Source of the DNA: Agitococcus sp.
GTDB lineage: Bacteria > Pseudomonadota > Gammaproteobacteria > Pseudomonadales > Moraxellaceae
NCBI GenBank assembly: GCA_030646715.1
Contig: JAUSLJ010000042.1
Span: forward strand, 62,001-126,000
Direction of reading: 5' to 3'
Length of the DNA: 64,000 nucleotides
Within the stretch, counting starts at the first letter, position 1. Every line of letters starts with the position of its first letter. The notes beneath the pieces are model-generated. The model searched no databases and was not told the DNA's origin. It was given only the letters and a program-made list of their open reading frames with translations. This document shows positions 34,535 to 44,586 of this stretch, piece after piece. A program made the position numbers and the translations under genes.

Positions 34535-37498
34535 ATGCGTACTCAAGAAACTACTCGTCAAATTGCTCGCCCAAGCACGAGCAAAATTTGGCGTTTTAAT
34601 GGAGTGGCTGCTGCTGTTGCTGTCGCTCTAGGCGGTTTGGCTGCAGTGCCAGGCCAAGCGTTTGCTGCTGCTCCAGCCGCAAACTCTACCATTGGTAACA
34701 CCGCGACAGCATCGTATACCGACGCTTCGTCAGTGCCTCGTACCGCAACATCTAATACGGTACAAACGATTGTTCAGCAAGTTCGTGCATTTGACTTGGT
34801 TGCTGATGAGACCCGTTATGTTGCGCCTGGTGGACAAGTAACATTCCCACATACCTTAACTAATACGGGTAATGGTAGTGACACTATTTCCTTAAGTGCT
34901 GCTAATAATGCTGCGGGTGATAATTTTGACTTAACAGGTTTAGTGGTTTATGCCGACGCTGATGGTAATGGCGTAGCAGATAATGCTATTCCAGTCACAT
35001 CAGTTACCTTGGCTGCAGGCGGCGTATACAAATTTGTGGTTGTTTCCAATGCTCCTGTAAGCGTCTTAAACTTAGAAGAAGCTGATATAACGGTAACAGC
35101 AAGTGCAGCAGCAGGCGGTGGTTTATTAGCCGTAACTGATACAAGCGCAGATACAGCTATTGTTTCTACAAATGCAGTTGTTACGGTAGTCAAATCTGCC
35201 AATATTGTAACGGGTCCAGCTGGTACTGTCGTTGAATACACCTTAACCTATACCAACACAGGTAATGCTACCGCTACCGCCTTGGTAGTTACAGATACCT
35301 TACCAGTGAGTGCTAGTCCTGCAACGATTGGTACAATGAAATATGTTGCTAGTTCTGGTGTGTGGAGTGGTGGTGGTGCATTAACCGACGATAATACTGC
35401 AGATGGCACAGGTATTACTTATGAGGTTACAGGTACGCCACAAGCAGGTACTGAGGTCGTCACAGCTACTATTGGAAGCATTGCAGCTAACAGTTCAGGC
35501 ACTCTTAAATTTAAAGTGCGTATTGATGATAACTTAAAAGGTGATGGTGCAGGTGTTGCAGATGCTGCTGACTTGAATAGTATTGCTCGTGCGGGCATAT
35601 TACCAAACCAAGCAGGCTATGCTTATAATAATGGTGCTGCTAACATTACAGGCCAAAATACTAACACAGTAAACTTTTTGGTTACGGCAACGTCTGCTGT
35701 TATTGCCAATAATGCATCTGGCACAACCGCTGATGGCGGTGCGAATGACCTAGTTGCTCCAAATGAGGCCGTTGTTAATCAAGGTAGCGTCGTCACCTTT
35801 GATAACTGGATTCATAACACAGGTAACAGTGCCGATACCTTTAACGTTACTTATACGAATGGTGATTCAAGTTTAGCGAATATCTTCCCTGCTGGCACAT
35901 CATTCCAATTGTACCAAGCTGATGGTGTTAACGTTTTACAAGACTCCAACAGTGACGGTATTCCCGATACAGGCTCTTTACCCGTAGGTGGTGAATATAA
36001 AGTTGTTTTAAAAGCAACATTGCCTGCAGGGGTTTCTGGTGCGGTCAATTATAACGTGACCAAAACAGCGCGTTCTGTAACTGATACAAATAAATTTAAT
36101 ACTGTTACCGATCGTTTAACATCGATTACAGCAAACGTAGCTGACTTATCTAACAACACAACACCTACATTAAATAGCTTGGGTGCTGGTAGTGCAACAG
36201 ATGCAGGTAGTGCTACAGGTACAACAACACCAACGACTAACCCAGACGGTGCGTGGTCTATCTCAACGGCTAACCCTAGTTCAACAGCAGTATTCCCATT
36301 ATTAGTTGAAAATAAAGTTGGTTTGGCTGATAACTACAACTTAGCCGCAGGTTCTACGGCTGGTATGGCTGCATTACCTGCAGGTTGGACAGCAGTATTC
36401 CGTGAATCTACTGCTGGTTCTTGTACCACAATGGGTAACACTATTACTAATACAGGTACAATCAACGCCGCTGGGTCGCTACCTGCTGGTTCTGATAGTC
36501 GCCTAGTTTGTGCGGTGATTTCTGTGGCAGCTAATGCAGCTGCAACACCAGATGCACCACAAAATGTTTACTTTAGAATAACATCACCTGTTTCTGGTAT
36601 CGTAGATACCAAACTTGATGCGGTGCGCGTAAATACCATTCGTAACTTACAAATGACGACTGACCGTACAGGTCAAGTATTCCCAAGTGGTACCGTTGTT
36701 TACGAACATACGTTAACCAATAATGGTAACGTCATTGAAGGTGATGCTATAAGTGAGCTGCTATTAACAGGTGTCAACTCTTTAGCGGGCTTTGGTACAG
36801 TTTTGTACATTGATACTAACAACAACGGTGTTTTAGATACGCCTGACCAAGTTATTACTGGTGTAACAGGTGCAGGTAATAATAACTTCCATGTTGTTAC
36901 AGCGACAGGTACTTCAGGTACAGGTACTGGTGATGGCTTAGCAGGTTTGGCAATTGGCGAAAGTGTACGTATTTTTGCTAAGGTACAAGCTCCTGCTGGC
37001 GCAACACCTGGTACAACTGACTCCTTAACTGTATTGGCTCAGGCTGTTGGTACAATTAATAGTATTGCTGCTCCAAGTGCAACTAATACTGACACAACTA
37101 ACGTGATTGGTGGTCAAATTCGTTTAGACAAAGAACAAGCCTTAGATGCGGCTTGTGATGGTAATAACGATGCTGCCTTTAGTAATGCTAACATCAATGC
37201 ATTGCCTGGCGCATGTATTATGTATCGCATTGTAGCTACCAACGAAGGTGTGTCACCAGTGACGAACGTTGTCATTAATGATACCACACCATCATTTACC
37301 ACCTTGTTTAATAAACTTGCGGGTACACCAGTCACTGTGTTAACAGCTACAACGCCAGCCATTGTTGGTAGTGGTACAATTAACACAATTCCTACTAGTC
37401 CTGTTGATGGTGCTACAGGTGCGTTTGTTGTAAACGTAGGCACCTTAAGCGGTAATCAAACTGGCACCTTTACTTTTAGCGTTAAAATCGACGAATAA
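34535..37498 (+). CDS. Large exported DUF11-repeat surface protein (987 residues)
   Basis: A long signal peptide runs to about residue 45 (ending QAFAAAP). The body consists of six or so Ig-like DUF11-type modules: about 50-210, 212-335, 388-520, 570-700, 700-850, and a last one at 862-987. Recurrent motifs are HTLTNTGNGSDT, YTLTYTNTGNATATAL and EHTLTNNGNVIEGD. The first module resembles that of the 2318-residue protein downstream, and the final strand TGTFTFSVKIDE resembles the end of the 1888-residue protein. There is no lipobox, LPXTG or membrane anchor, so attachment must be by a partner. It probably forms part of a surface fibre or sheath. Confidence 0.8.
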   Translation: MRTQETTRQIARPSTSKIWRFNGVAAAVAVALGGLAAVPGQAFAAAPAANSTIGNTATASYTDASSVPRTATSNTVQTIVQQVRAFDLVADETRYVAPGGQVTFPHTLTNTGNGSDTISLSAANNAAGDNFDLTGLVVYADADGNGVADNAIPVTSVTLAAGGVYKFVVVSNAPVSVLNLEEADITVTASAAAGGGLLAVTDTSADTAIVSTNAVVTVVKSANIVTGPAGTVVEYTLTYTNTGNATATALVVTDTLPVSASPATIGTMKYVASSGVWSGGGALTDDNTADGTGITYEVTGTPQAGTEVVTATIGSIAANSSGTLKFKVRIDDNLKGDGAGVADAADLNSIARAGILPNQAGYAYNNGAANITGQNTNTVNFLVTATSAVIANNASGTTADGGANDLVAPNEAVVNQGSVVTFDNWIHNTGNSADTFNVTYTNGDSSLANIFPAGTSFQLYQADGVNVLQDSNSDGIPDTGSLPVGGEYKVVLKATLPAGVSGAVNYNVTKTARSVTDTNKFNTVTDRLTSITANVADLSNNTTPTLNSLGAGSATDAGSATGTTTPTTNPDGAWSISTANPSSTAVFPLLVENKVGLADNYNLAAGSTAGMAALPAGWTAVFRESTAGSCTTMGNTITNTGTINAAGSLPAGSDSRLVCAVISVAANAAATPDAPQNVYFRITSPVSGIVDTKLDAVRVNTIRNLQMTTDRTGQVFPSGTVVYEHTLTNNGNVIEGDAISELLLTGVNSLAGFGTVLYIDTNNNGVLDTPDQVITGVTGAGNNNFHVVTATGTSGTGTGDGLAGLAIGESVRIFAKVQAPAGATPGTTDSLTVLAQAVGTINSIAAPSATNTDTTNVIGGQIRLDKEQALDAACDGNNDAAFSNANINALPGACIMYRIVATNEGVSPVTNVVINDTTPSFTTLFNKLAGTPVTVLTATTPAIVGSGTINTIPTSPVDGATGAFVVNVGTLSGNQTGTFTFSVKIDE

Positions 37499-37528
37499 GC
37501 CTTAGTCTGATTTTTAGCTAAAGTCTCT

Positions 37529-37589
37529 TTAGGCAAGGAAGCCTAATTGTTTACCTTAAAGTGCTTATCTAACAATAAGTACTTTAGGG
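37529..37589 (+). terminator. Hairpins in the gap between the 987- and 2318-residue genes
   Basis: TTAGGC (37529-37534) and GCCTAA (37541-37546) form a weak terminator-like stem before TTGTTT. A stronger hairpin follows: CCTTAAAGTGCTTAT (37554-37568) pairs with ATAAGTACTTTAGGG (37575-37589), 15 pairs with two G-U, around loop CTAACA. These may end or process the upstream message and set unequal amounts of the two proteins. Confidence 0.6.
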
Positions 37590-37629
37590 TGACATTTCCT
37601 CAAAATTATAATTTCTAAAAGGCTGAATC

Positions 37630-40600
37630 GTGCGCTTTCAATCTATCCCTAAAATCGCTCAATTTATATGCACTCTTCTTGTGGTGTATATGGCGTTTTA
37701 TGGTATAGCCCAAGCGACTATGGCTCCAGCTGGTATCGACATTAACAATACTGCAACATCTGAATATATTAACGATCGTGGTCAAAATAAAACTACCGAA
37801 TCCAATACCGTTACCATTAAAGTTCTTCCTGTTTTTTCTGCAAAACTCACGCCTGCACCTGATGCTATTGCTTCGCCGAGTCAAATTATTAAATGGCTAC
37901 ATACCTTAACCAATACGGGAAATGTCGAAGATACTTTTCAGTTTTCTGCCTTAGATGGCGGTGGGGACAGTGGTAATCTAGAAAATATCCGTTTAATTTA
38001 TAATGATGGTATTAATGATATTGTTATTACCTCCGCCACTAGAATTACGCTTAAAGTCGGCGAGTCAGTTAATTTTCGTGTTGAAGCGACCATTCCCCAG
38101 TCGGTAACAATGGGCGACGCGTTTAATATTGATATTGAAACCAAAGGGGCTTTACCTGCTTCTGCCGTCCTTAAACGTACTGACAAGGTACTAACCGTTG
38201 GCCCTGCGCTAACCTTGCTCAAAAATGTTGATAAAACTGAAGTTAATTTAAGTCTAGATGATGTTAATAAAACCGCTTTAACATATACCTTAGATGTGTC
38301 CAATACGGGTAATGCCACTGCAACACCAACAGTGATTAGTATTGATGGCAAAAATGAAAATAAAGTCATTGTCGAAGATATGTTGCCTACAGGGGAGATG
38401 TTAAAAGCCGTTTCCTATAGTGGGGCAGGGCAACTGCTATACCATGCCATTAATGATGGCGAAAAAGTTTATCGTCGTTATGACACAACAACGCCTCCTG
38501 ATTTAACACAAATTAATGGTATTGCATTGGCATTCGACGACTATGTTGTTGGTCGTAAAGAGCAAGTTATTATTCAAACCAATGTCACTAGCACGACTAT
38601 CGGCGCTTTTTTAAATAACCAGTTTAAATCATATTATCGTTATGGCAGTTCTGATTTAGAAGCCTTGTCAAATACGGTAAGTACCAAAATTTTAGGTAAA
38701 GATGCCTCTTTAACCGCGTATCCTGAGTTAACGCTAGATCCTGGAACGGTTGCTGTTTGGAAGCACGTACTCACCAATGCAGGAAATTTAGCGGATAGCT
38801 ATACCTTTGCGTTAACGGATGTTTTGAGTGATAAAGGTGTTTTAGGCAATGTGCAACTGATTTTAGATGCCAACAAAAATGGTATTTATGATGCAGGTGA
38901 TGTAGTTTTAACCAGCTCAACCCCAGCTTTGCCTCTTAATCCTAATGAATCAATGAATTTATTGGTTTTAGGTACAGTGCCTATTAATGTTCAGCCAGAT
39001 GACTTTTTTAGCTTAAATTTAACCGTCACGACGGGTAGTCCAACGCCCAAGGTGTTGACACAAATAGATACCGTGAAAACAGTCACACCCGCTGTAGAAT
39101 TAATTAAAAAAGTAGATAAATTGGATGTGGATTTTCAGGCCGCAGCAACTACCGTCGATGTGCTTACCTATACGTTAACGGCGACTAATAAAGGCATAAC
39201 GCCTTTGAATCCTATAGATATTTCTATAGACGGCGTAGCCAGTAAAAAAATTATTTTTAAAGATATTTTTCCAGCTAATGTCACTTTATTAAACGATAAA
39301 GATCCAGCCAATCTTGTCAAAGCCACAGAAAATACGAATGGCAAAGGAATTATTCTTTATCAGTTAGCGGGTGAGGCCGAGCATAATTATTATACTTATG
39401 ACGGGGCAACTGCACCTCATCCTTCTAAAATTAATGCTATTGCTATTGCTTACGACGCATTTGCCGTTGCCGAAACCGATTCAATAAAATTACGCGTCAA
39501 TGTTTTTAATAGTGCGACAGGGGCAACGATTAATAATATTTTTCAAGCCTACTATTTTTATGGCGTAGAAACACGGCAGTCTGTGTCTAATGTGCAAACC
39601 ACAACCATTAAAGGTTCGGCTAGTTTAAGCACTAACGACCAATATTATAATTTAGTGGGTCGTGTGGCGTTAAACGGCAGTATTTATCTCGAAGCGCGTT
39701 GTGCTCAGTGTAATCTTCGCCCTGACTTTCCTGATCGTTTAAAACTAGAAATCAAATCGACGAAAAGTGGTGATGTTGAAAAAGTTGTAGCCATTGAAAC
39801 GGGTAACAACACAGGCATATTTCGTATTGAAGATGCAAACTTGAAAAAAGTGGATGCATTACCAACGCGCTCAATGTTTGAGTTTCCCGCTGAGCATGGT
39901 AATTATATTATTGAGACCACCGCTCACGACACCCTAATCGCCACTATTTTATATTGCTTAGATGATGCGAATATTGAGCGTCCTAATAGTAAAGTCTTGG
40001 ATGCCAATGGCAATCCAGTGTCAAGTACGTTATTAGTTGACCCTTTTGGTATTGTTTTTGACAGTACCACCAATAAGCCGATTGCAGGTGCGACGGTTAG
40101 ATTGGTTTTAGATGATGGCAAAGATACTCCTGCCATTATTTTTGATGACTCGCATCGACGTTGCACACCACCACGTGACCCATTGGCCGATAACGCTTGT
40201 CAAGACAATATTACTACGGGTGCCGATGGGTCTTACCGTTTTCCTTTAGTCGCCCCTGCAACCTATAAATTAATTATCACCGCACCTTCGGGTTATCAGT
40301 ACCCGAGTGTTGTTTCTAAGGCGACTTTAAACAGCCAATTTCCTGCGCGAATTATTCATGTGTCGGGATCTTATGGCGGTAACTTTCAGGTGACACCGAC
40401 CGAAGGCCCTGTGGAGTTGGATATTCCGATGGATCCACCCGCAGTACTGTCGTCCATCTTGTTTGTGAGAAAAACGACAACCCGTAAAACGGTAGAACTG
40501 GGTGATTTTATTGATTACACCATTAATATTCGTAACGCTTCGACCACCAATACCAAAGCCCTGAATGTGTTTTTAGTCGATAAACTACCGCAAGGCTTTA

Positions 40601-43600
40601 GCTACGTTTTAGGTAGTGCCAAAGTCGATAAAGTCGCGCAAGAACCAACAGGCGGACGTGGCCCGACATTGACCTTTGCTGTTGGCGATGTCACCAGTGC
40701 TAAAGAAATAGTGATTACCTATCGTGCGCAAGTAGGCGTTGGTGCATTACGCAGTGATGGTATTAATCGTGCGCGGGCGACTGAACGTATCGCAGGGGGT
40801 ACATTTTCTAACGAAGCCGTTGCCCAAGTAACGGTAGTACCTGGTGTCTTTACTACCGAAGCCTTTGTGACAGGTAAAGTTTATACAGATTGCAACCGAG
40901 ATGGAGTGCAGGGTCACGAAGAAATTGGAGTTCCAGGGGTTCGTTTGTTAATGGAAGACGGCTCGTATGTGGTAACGGATGTGGAAGGTAAATATGACTT
41001 CTACGGTCTGCGGCCAAAAACACATATTCTTAAATTAGATCGTACTACCTTGCCTGCTGATGTCGAATTGATTGAACAAAGTGTACGTAATGCGGGTGAT
41101 CCTGCCAGTCGTTTTGTCGATTTAAAAGTAGGTGAATTGCATCGTGCTGATTTTGCCATTACCACCGATAATGCCACTTGTTCTGGCCCTGCGATGACAG
41201 AAATCTATAACCGTCGTAATCAAGGTGACAAAGCGATTGGTGAATTAGAGCGTGCCCTGAAAGCGGATTTGAATTTTGACACTATTAATCCAAGTGATGT
41301 CCGTTCTTTGCCAGCCAGCGGTTGTGCGATTAGTTCGGGTAATGAGTGTGGTGTGCACGGCAAAGCTCAAATGCCGACTTTGTCATCAGCAATCACTAAA
41401 AATACCACGGATGATATTATCCGCGTCACAACCGCCACAGATGGCCGAACCTTAGAAAGTTATTTAGAAGATGACAACAGTAATAAACTAGAGATTTTGA
41501 ATCTTAAAGACCAACAAGTATTGACCTATGCTCAAACGCGAATCTTGTTTAAAGGCACTTTAGGAGCCCGTTTTGAGCTGACATTGAATGGTGATTTGCT
41601 GGAAGATACAAGTGTGGGTACTAAATTAACCTTGGGTACTCAGCAATTAGAAGCCAGAGAATATATTGGTATTAATTTAAAAGCGGGTAAAAATCGTATT
41701 TCATTAAAGCAATTTGATGGTCTTGGTAATGTGCGTGGCACCAGTGTCGTTAATGTCATTGCGCCTGACGGTTTGTCTGAATTAAAGATTAACGCCAACA
41801 AAAAAAATATTGAAGCGAATGGCAGTAATGAAGTCTTGTTAAATATCAAATTATTAGATAAGCAAGGCGTCGCGGTGACTTCACGAACATCCATTACTTT
41901 AGAGTCAAATATGGGGCGTTTCCGCGCTATTGACCTTGATGAAAAATCGGCAGGCACACAAATATTTGTGGAAGGTGGTGAATTCACCGTCAAGTTAGTT
42001 GCGCCAATAGAAGCAGGTGAGGCTCTAGTTCGTGCCAGCAGTGGTATTTATAAAGCCGAAACGAAAGTGCGTTTTGTCCCTGAGTTAAGACCCATGGTGG
42101 CCGCAGGTATTATTGAAGGCATGGTGTCGTTTAAGAATTTTGACAGCAATAAAGTATCAGCTGCTAATGCCAAAGATGGTTTTGAAGATGAGTTACAAAG
42201 TTTAGCCAATGCCAATGACGGTAAATTAAATCTCGGTGGCCGTGCCGCAATGTTCTTAAAAGGGAAAGTCAAAGGCGAATATTTATTAACGCTGTCTTAT
42301 GACTCCGACAAAGACAGTAACCAACGTTTATTCCGTGATATTCGTCCAGATGATTATTACCCTGTATATGGCGATAGTGCAGTAAAAGGTTTTGATGCCC
42401 AATCTACGAGTAAGCTTTATGTGCGCCTAGATAAAGGCCGTTCTTATGCCATGTTTGGTGATTACACCACGCGTCTTGAAAGCGATACTTTGGCCTTAGG
42501 TCAATATAGCCGTTCCTTAACAGGTGTACGTGCCCATTACGAAACAGACAGTTTCAAAGCCAGCACCTTTGCGGCGCAGACAAAAGCTAAACAACGGGTT
42601 TTTGAAATTCCTGCACTTGGAATCTCGGGGCCTTACGCCTTAGCTGGTTTGGATGGTTTATTAGTCAATAGCGAAAAAGTCGAAATCATTAAACGTGACC
42701 GCAACAACACAGGTTTGATTTTGTCATCCACACAAATGAGCCGTTTTTCGGATTATGAGTTTGAACCGTTATCGTCTAGTTTCTATTTTAAATCGCCAGT
42801 ACCGAGTTTAGATGCCAATCTAAATCCTTATTCTATTCGTGTGACTGTCGAGGTTGAAGATCAAGCAGGCGTTGATTATTGGGTAGGTGGCGTACAAGCC
42901 GAGCAGAAATTAGGTGATAAAGTGACGGTTGGTGCAGCTGCTGTCCAAGAAGATGTGCCTGATGATGCCTATCGGTTAGCCAGTGTCAGTACCAAAATTG
43001 TCTTGGGAGCGCATACCACATTAGTGGCAGAGGCTGCACAATCTGATCGTGAAACGAAAGACGTAGGTCAAGCGACTAGAGCGGAATTAAATTATATTGA
43101 TGGGCCAGCGAGCGTCCGTGTTTATTATGGCGAAAGTGATGCGAGCTTCGAGAATCTTGCCGCACCATTGAGCAGTGGTCGTGCCGAAAGTGGTGTCAAA
43201 TTACAACTCAATTTAAAGAGTTGGGGTACCTTTCTTTCTGAAGCCGTTCGTACCGAAGACACGACGACAGGCGGTGTGCGTCAAGGTGTTAAAGCCGGTA
43301 TTAATCGCACCGTGAATAAATATCTTGCCATTGAGTTGGGTGCGCGCTACTACGATGAAACAGCAGTCAATGCAACAGGATCCAGCTTAGGCGTAACTCC
43401 ATACGAAGGTGTGACGGCTCGCGGTAAGTTAAATGTGCAAGTTCCAAAATGGAATGGCGCAAGTGCTTATGCCGAATTCGAGCAAGATACAGCCAATACC
43501 GATCGCCAAATGATGGCAGTTGGTGCAGATTATCGTTTAGGTGACAAAGGTAAATTGTATGCACGCCATGAGTTTGCATCTAGTTTATCGGGTAATTTTG

Positions 43601-44586
43601 GTTTGAACGACCAGCAACAACGTAACACCACTGTTGTTGGTGTTGAAGATGACTATATGCAAGATGGTCGTGTGTTTAGTGAGTACCGTGTGCGTGATGC
43701 CATTTCAGCAACCGATACTGAGGCGGCAATTGGTTTACGCAATCGTTGGTCGTTATCCAAAGACATTCGCTTAAACACTAACTTAGAGCGCGTGACAACC
43801 ATTGAAGGTTCGGATGCGGGTGATTCAACGGCTGTTAGTTTAGGCTTGGAGTATTTAACTAATCCGCTGTGGAAAGCCACAGGCAAAATTGATTTACGTT
43901 GGGCTGACTCTGCCGATAGCATTTTAAATACCTTAGGCTTTGCCTACAAAATGTCACGCGACTGGACATTATTGACCAAAAATATGATTAATCTAACGGA
44001 TAATCATGCAGCGGGTAATCGTTTACAAGAGCGTTTCCAGTTAGGTACTGCCTATCGTCAAGTCGATACTAATCGTTGGGATGCCTTGACCAAGATTGAG
44101 TACAAACTGGAAAAAGATGAAAGTAACACCACGAATATCATTGATAGAGATGCATATATTTTCTCTAATCATATTAACTATCATCCTGCACGCCGTTGGA
44201 CGTTTGCCAACCAACTGGCAGCCAAATGGGTGACGGATTCTCGTGATGACTTAACTTCAAAATCTGCTACTTATTTAATTGGTTTACGCGCCATTCATGA
44301 TTTAACCGAGCGTTGGGAAGCCAGCGTGCAAGCGGGTTGGTTATCAGGCGATGCAGGCGGTAAGCGTTTTGTTGTCGGTGCAGAGTCAGGCTATTTAGTG
44401 ACGACCAATTTGTGGTTGTCACTCGGGTATAACTGGCTAAGTTATCAAGACGCGGATGTTGTGGGTAGTGACTTTACCGTTGATGGCTTGTATTTACGGA
44501 TGCGATTTAAATTTGATGAAGACTTATTTAAGGCTGATAAACCTTCCATTAATAAAACATTGGAGCCAAACAATGTCAGTCTCTAA
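37630..44586 (+). CDS. Giant DUF11 / Ig-like / outer-membrane beta-barrel chimera (2318 residues)
   Basis: The order of parts is as follows. Signal peptide to about 28 (ending GIAQA); DUF11-type modules at about 75-200, 200-350, 357-490 and 490-650; a strand-rich region at 660-770 with CAQC; carboxypeptidase-regulatory / SdrD-type domain at 795-905; DUF11 at about 940-1075 and SdrD-type domain to 1185; an invasin-like Ig domain at about 1378-1490; then some 820 residues of amphipathic strands to the end. The barrel begins with DDYYPVYGDSA and has SYAMFGDYTTRLESDTLALG. It ends YLRMRFKFDEDLF plus a short tail. An export channel or anchoring platform for the neighbouring fibres is my inference. 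Confidence 0.78.
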   Translation: MRFQSIPKIAQFICTLLVVYMAFYGIAQATMAPAGIDINNTATSEYINDRGQNKTTESNTVTIKVLPVFSAKLTPAPDAIASPSQIIKWLHTLTNTGNVEDTFQFSALDGGGDSGNLENIRLIYNDGINDIVITSATRITLKVGESVNFRVEATIPQSVTMGDAFNIDIETKGALPASAVLKRTDKVLTVGPALTLLKNVDKTEVNLSLDDVNKTALTYTLDVSNTGNATATPTVISIDGKNENKVIVEDMLPTGEMLKAVSYSGAGQLLYHAINDGEKVYRRYDTTTPPDLTQINGIALAFDDYVVGRKEQVIIQTNVTSTTIGAFLNNQFKSYYRYGSSDLEALSNTVSTKILGKDASLTAYPELTLDPGTVAVWKHVLTNAGNLADSYTFALTDVLSDKGVLGNVQLILDANKNGIYDAGDVVLTSSTPALPLNPNESMNLLVLGTVPINVQPDDFFSLNLTVTTGSPTPKVLTQIDTVKTVTPAVELIKKVDKLDVDFQAAATTVDVLTYTLTATNKGITPLNPIDISIDGVASKKIIFKDIFPANVTLLNDKDPANLVKATENTNGKGIILYQLAGEAEHNYYTYDGATAPHPSKINAIAIAYDAFAVAETDSIKLRVNVFNSATGATINNIFQAYYFYGVETRQSVSNVQTTTIKGSASLSTNDQYYNLVGRVALNGSIYLEARCAQCNLRPDFPDRLKLEIKSTKSGDVEKVVAIETGNNTGIFRIEDANLKKVDALPTRSMFEFPAEHGNYIIETTAHDTLIATILYCLDDANIERPNSKVLDANGNPVSSTLLVDPFGIVFDSTTNKPIAGATVRLVLDDGKDTPAIIFDDSHRRCTPPRDPLADNACQDNITTGADGSYRFPLVAPATYKLIITAPSGYQYPSVVSKATLNSQFPARIIHVSGSYGGNFQVTPTEGPVELDIPMDPPAVLSSILFVRKTTTRKTVELGDFIDYTINIRNASTTNTKALNVFLVDKLPQGFSYVLGSAKVDKVAQEPTGGRGPTLTFAVGDVTSAKEIVITYRAQVGVGALRSDGINRARATERIAGGTFSNEAVAQVTVVPGVFTTEAFVTGKVYTDCNRDGVQGHEEIGVPGVRLLMEDGSYVVTDVEGKYDFYGLRPKTHILKLDRTTLPADVELIEQSVRNAGDPASRFVDLKVGELHRADFAITTDNATCSGPAMTEIYNRRNQGDKAIGELERALKADLNFDTINPSDVRSLPASGCAISSGNECGVHGKAQMPTLSSAITKNTTDDIIRVTTATDGRTLESYLEDDNSNKLEILNLKDQQVLTYAQTRILFKGTLGARFELTLNGDLLEDTSVGTKLTLGTQQLEAREYIGINLKAGKNRISLKQFDGLGNVRGTSVVNVIAPDGLSELKINANKKNIEANGSNEVLLNIKLLDKQGVAVTSRTSITLESNMGRFRAIDLDEKSAGTQIFVEGGEFTVKLVAPIEAGEALVRASSGIYKAETKVRFVPELRPMVAAGIIEGMVSFKNFDSNKVSAANAKDGFEDELQSLANANDGKLNLGGRAAMFLKGKVKGEYLLTLSYDSDKDSNQRLFRDIRPDDYYPVYGDSAVKGFDAQSTSKLYVRLDKGRSYAMFGDYTTRLESDTLALGQYSRSLTGVRAHYETDSFKASTFAAQTKAKQRVFEIPALGISGPYALAGLDGLLVNSEKVEIIKRDRNNTGLILSSTQMSRFSDYEFEPLSSSFYFKSPVPSLDANLNPYSIRVTVEVEDQAGVDYWVGGVQAEQKLGDKVTVGAAAVQEDVPDDAYRLASVSTKIVLGAHTTLVAEAAQSDRETKDVGQATRAELNYIDGPASVRVYYGESDASFENLAAPLSSGRAESGVKLQLNLKSWGTFLSEAVRTEDTTTGGVRQGVKAGINRTVNKYLAIELGARYYDETAVNATGSSLGVTPYEGVTARGKLNVQVPKWNGASAYAEFEQDTANTDRQMMAVGADYRLGDKGKLYARHEFASSLSGNFGLNDQQQRNTTVVGVEDDYMQDGRVFSEYRVRDAISATDTEAAIGLRNRWSLSKDIRLNTNLERVTTIEGSDAGDSTAVSLGLEYLTNPLWKATGKIDLRWADSADSILNTLGFAYKMSRDWTLLTKNMINLTDNHAAGNRLQERFQLGTAYRQVDTNRWDALTKIEYKLEKDESNTTNIIDRDAYIFSNHINYHPARRWTFANQLAAKWVTDSRDDLTSKSATYLIGLRAIHDLTERWEASVQAGWLSGDAGGKRFVVGAESGYLVTTNLWLSLGYNWLSYQDADVVGSDFTVDGLYLRMRFKFDEDLFKADKPSINKTLEPNNVSL

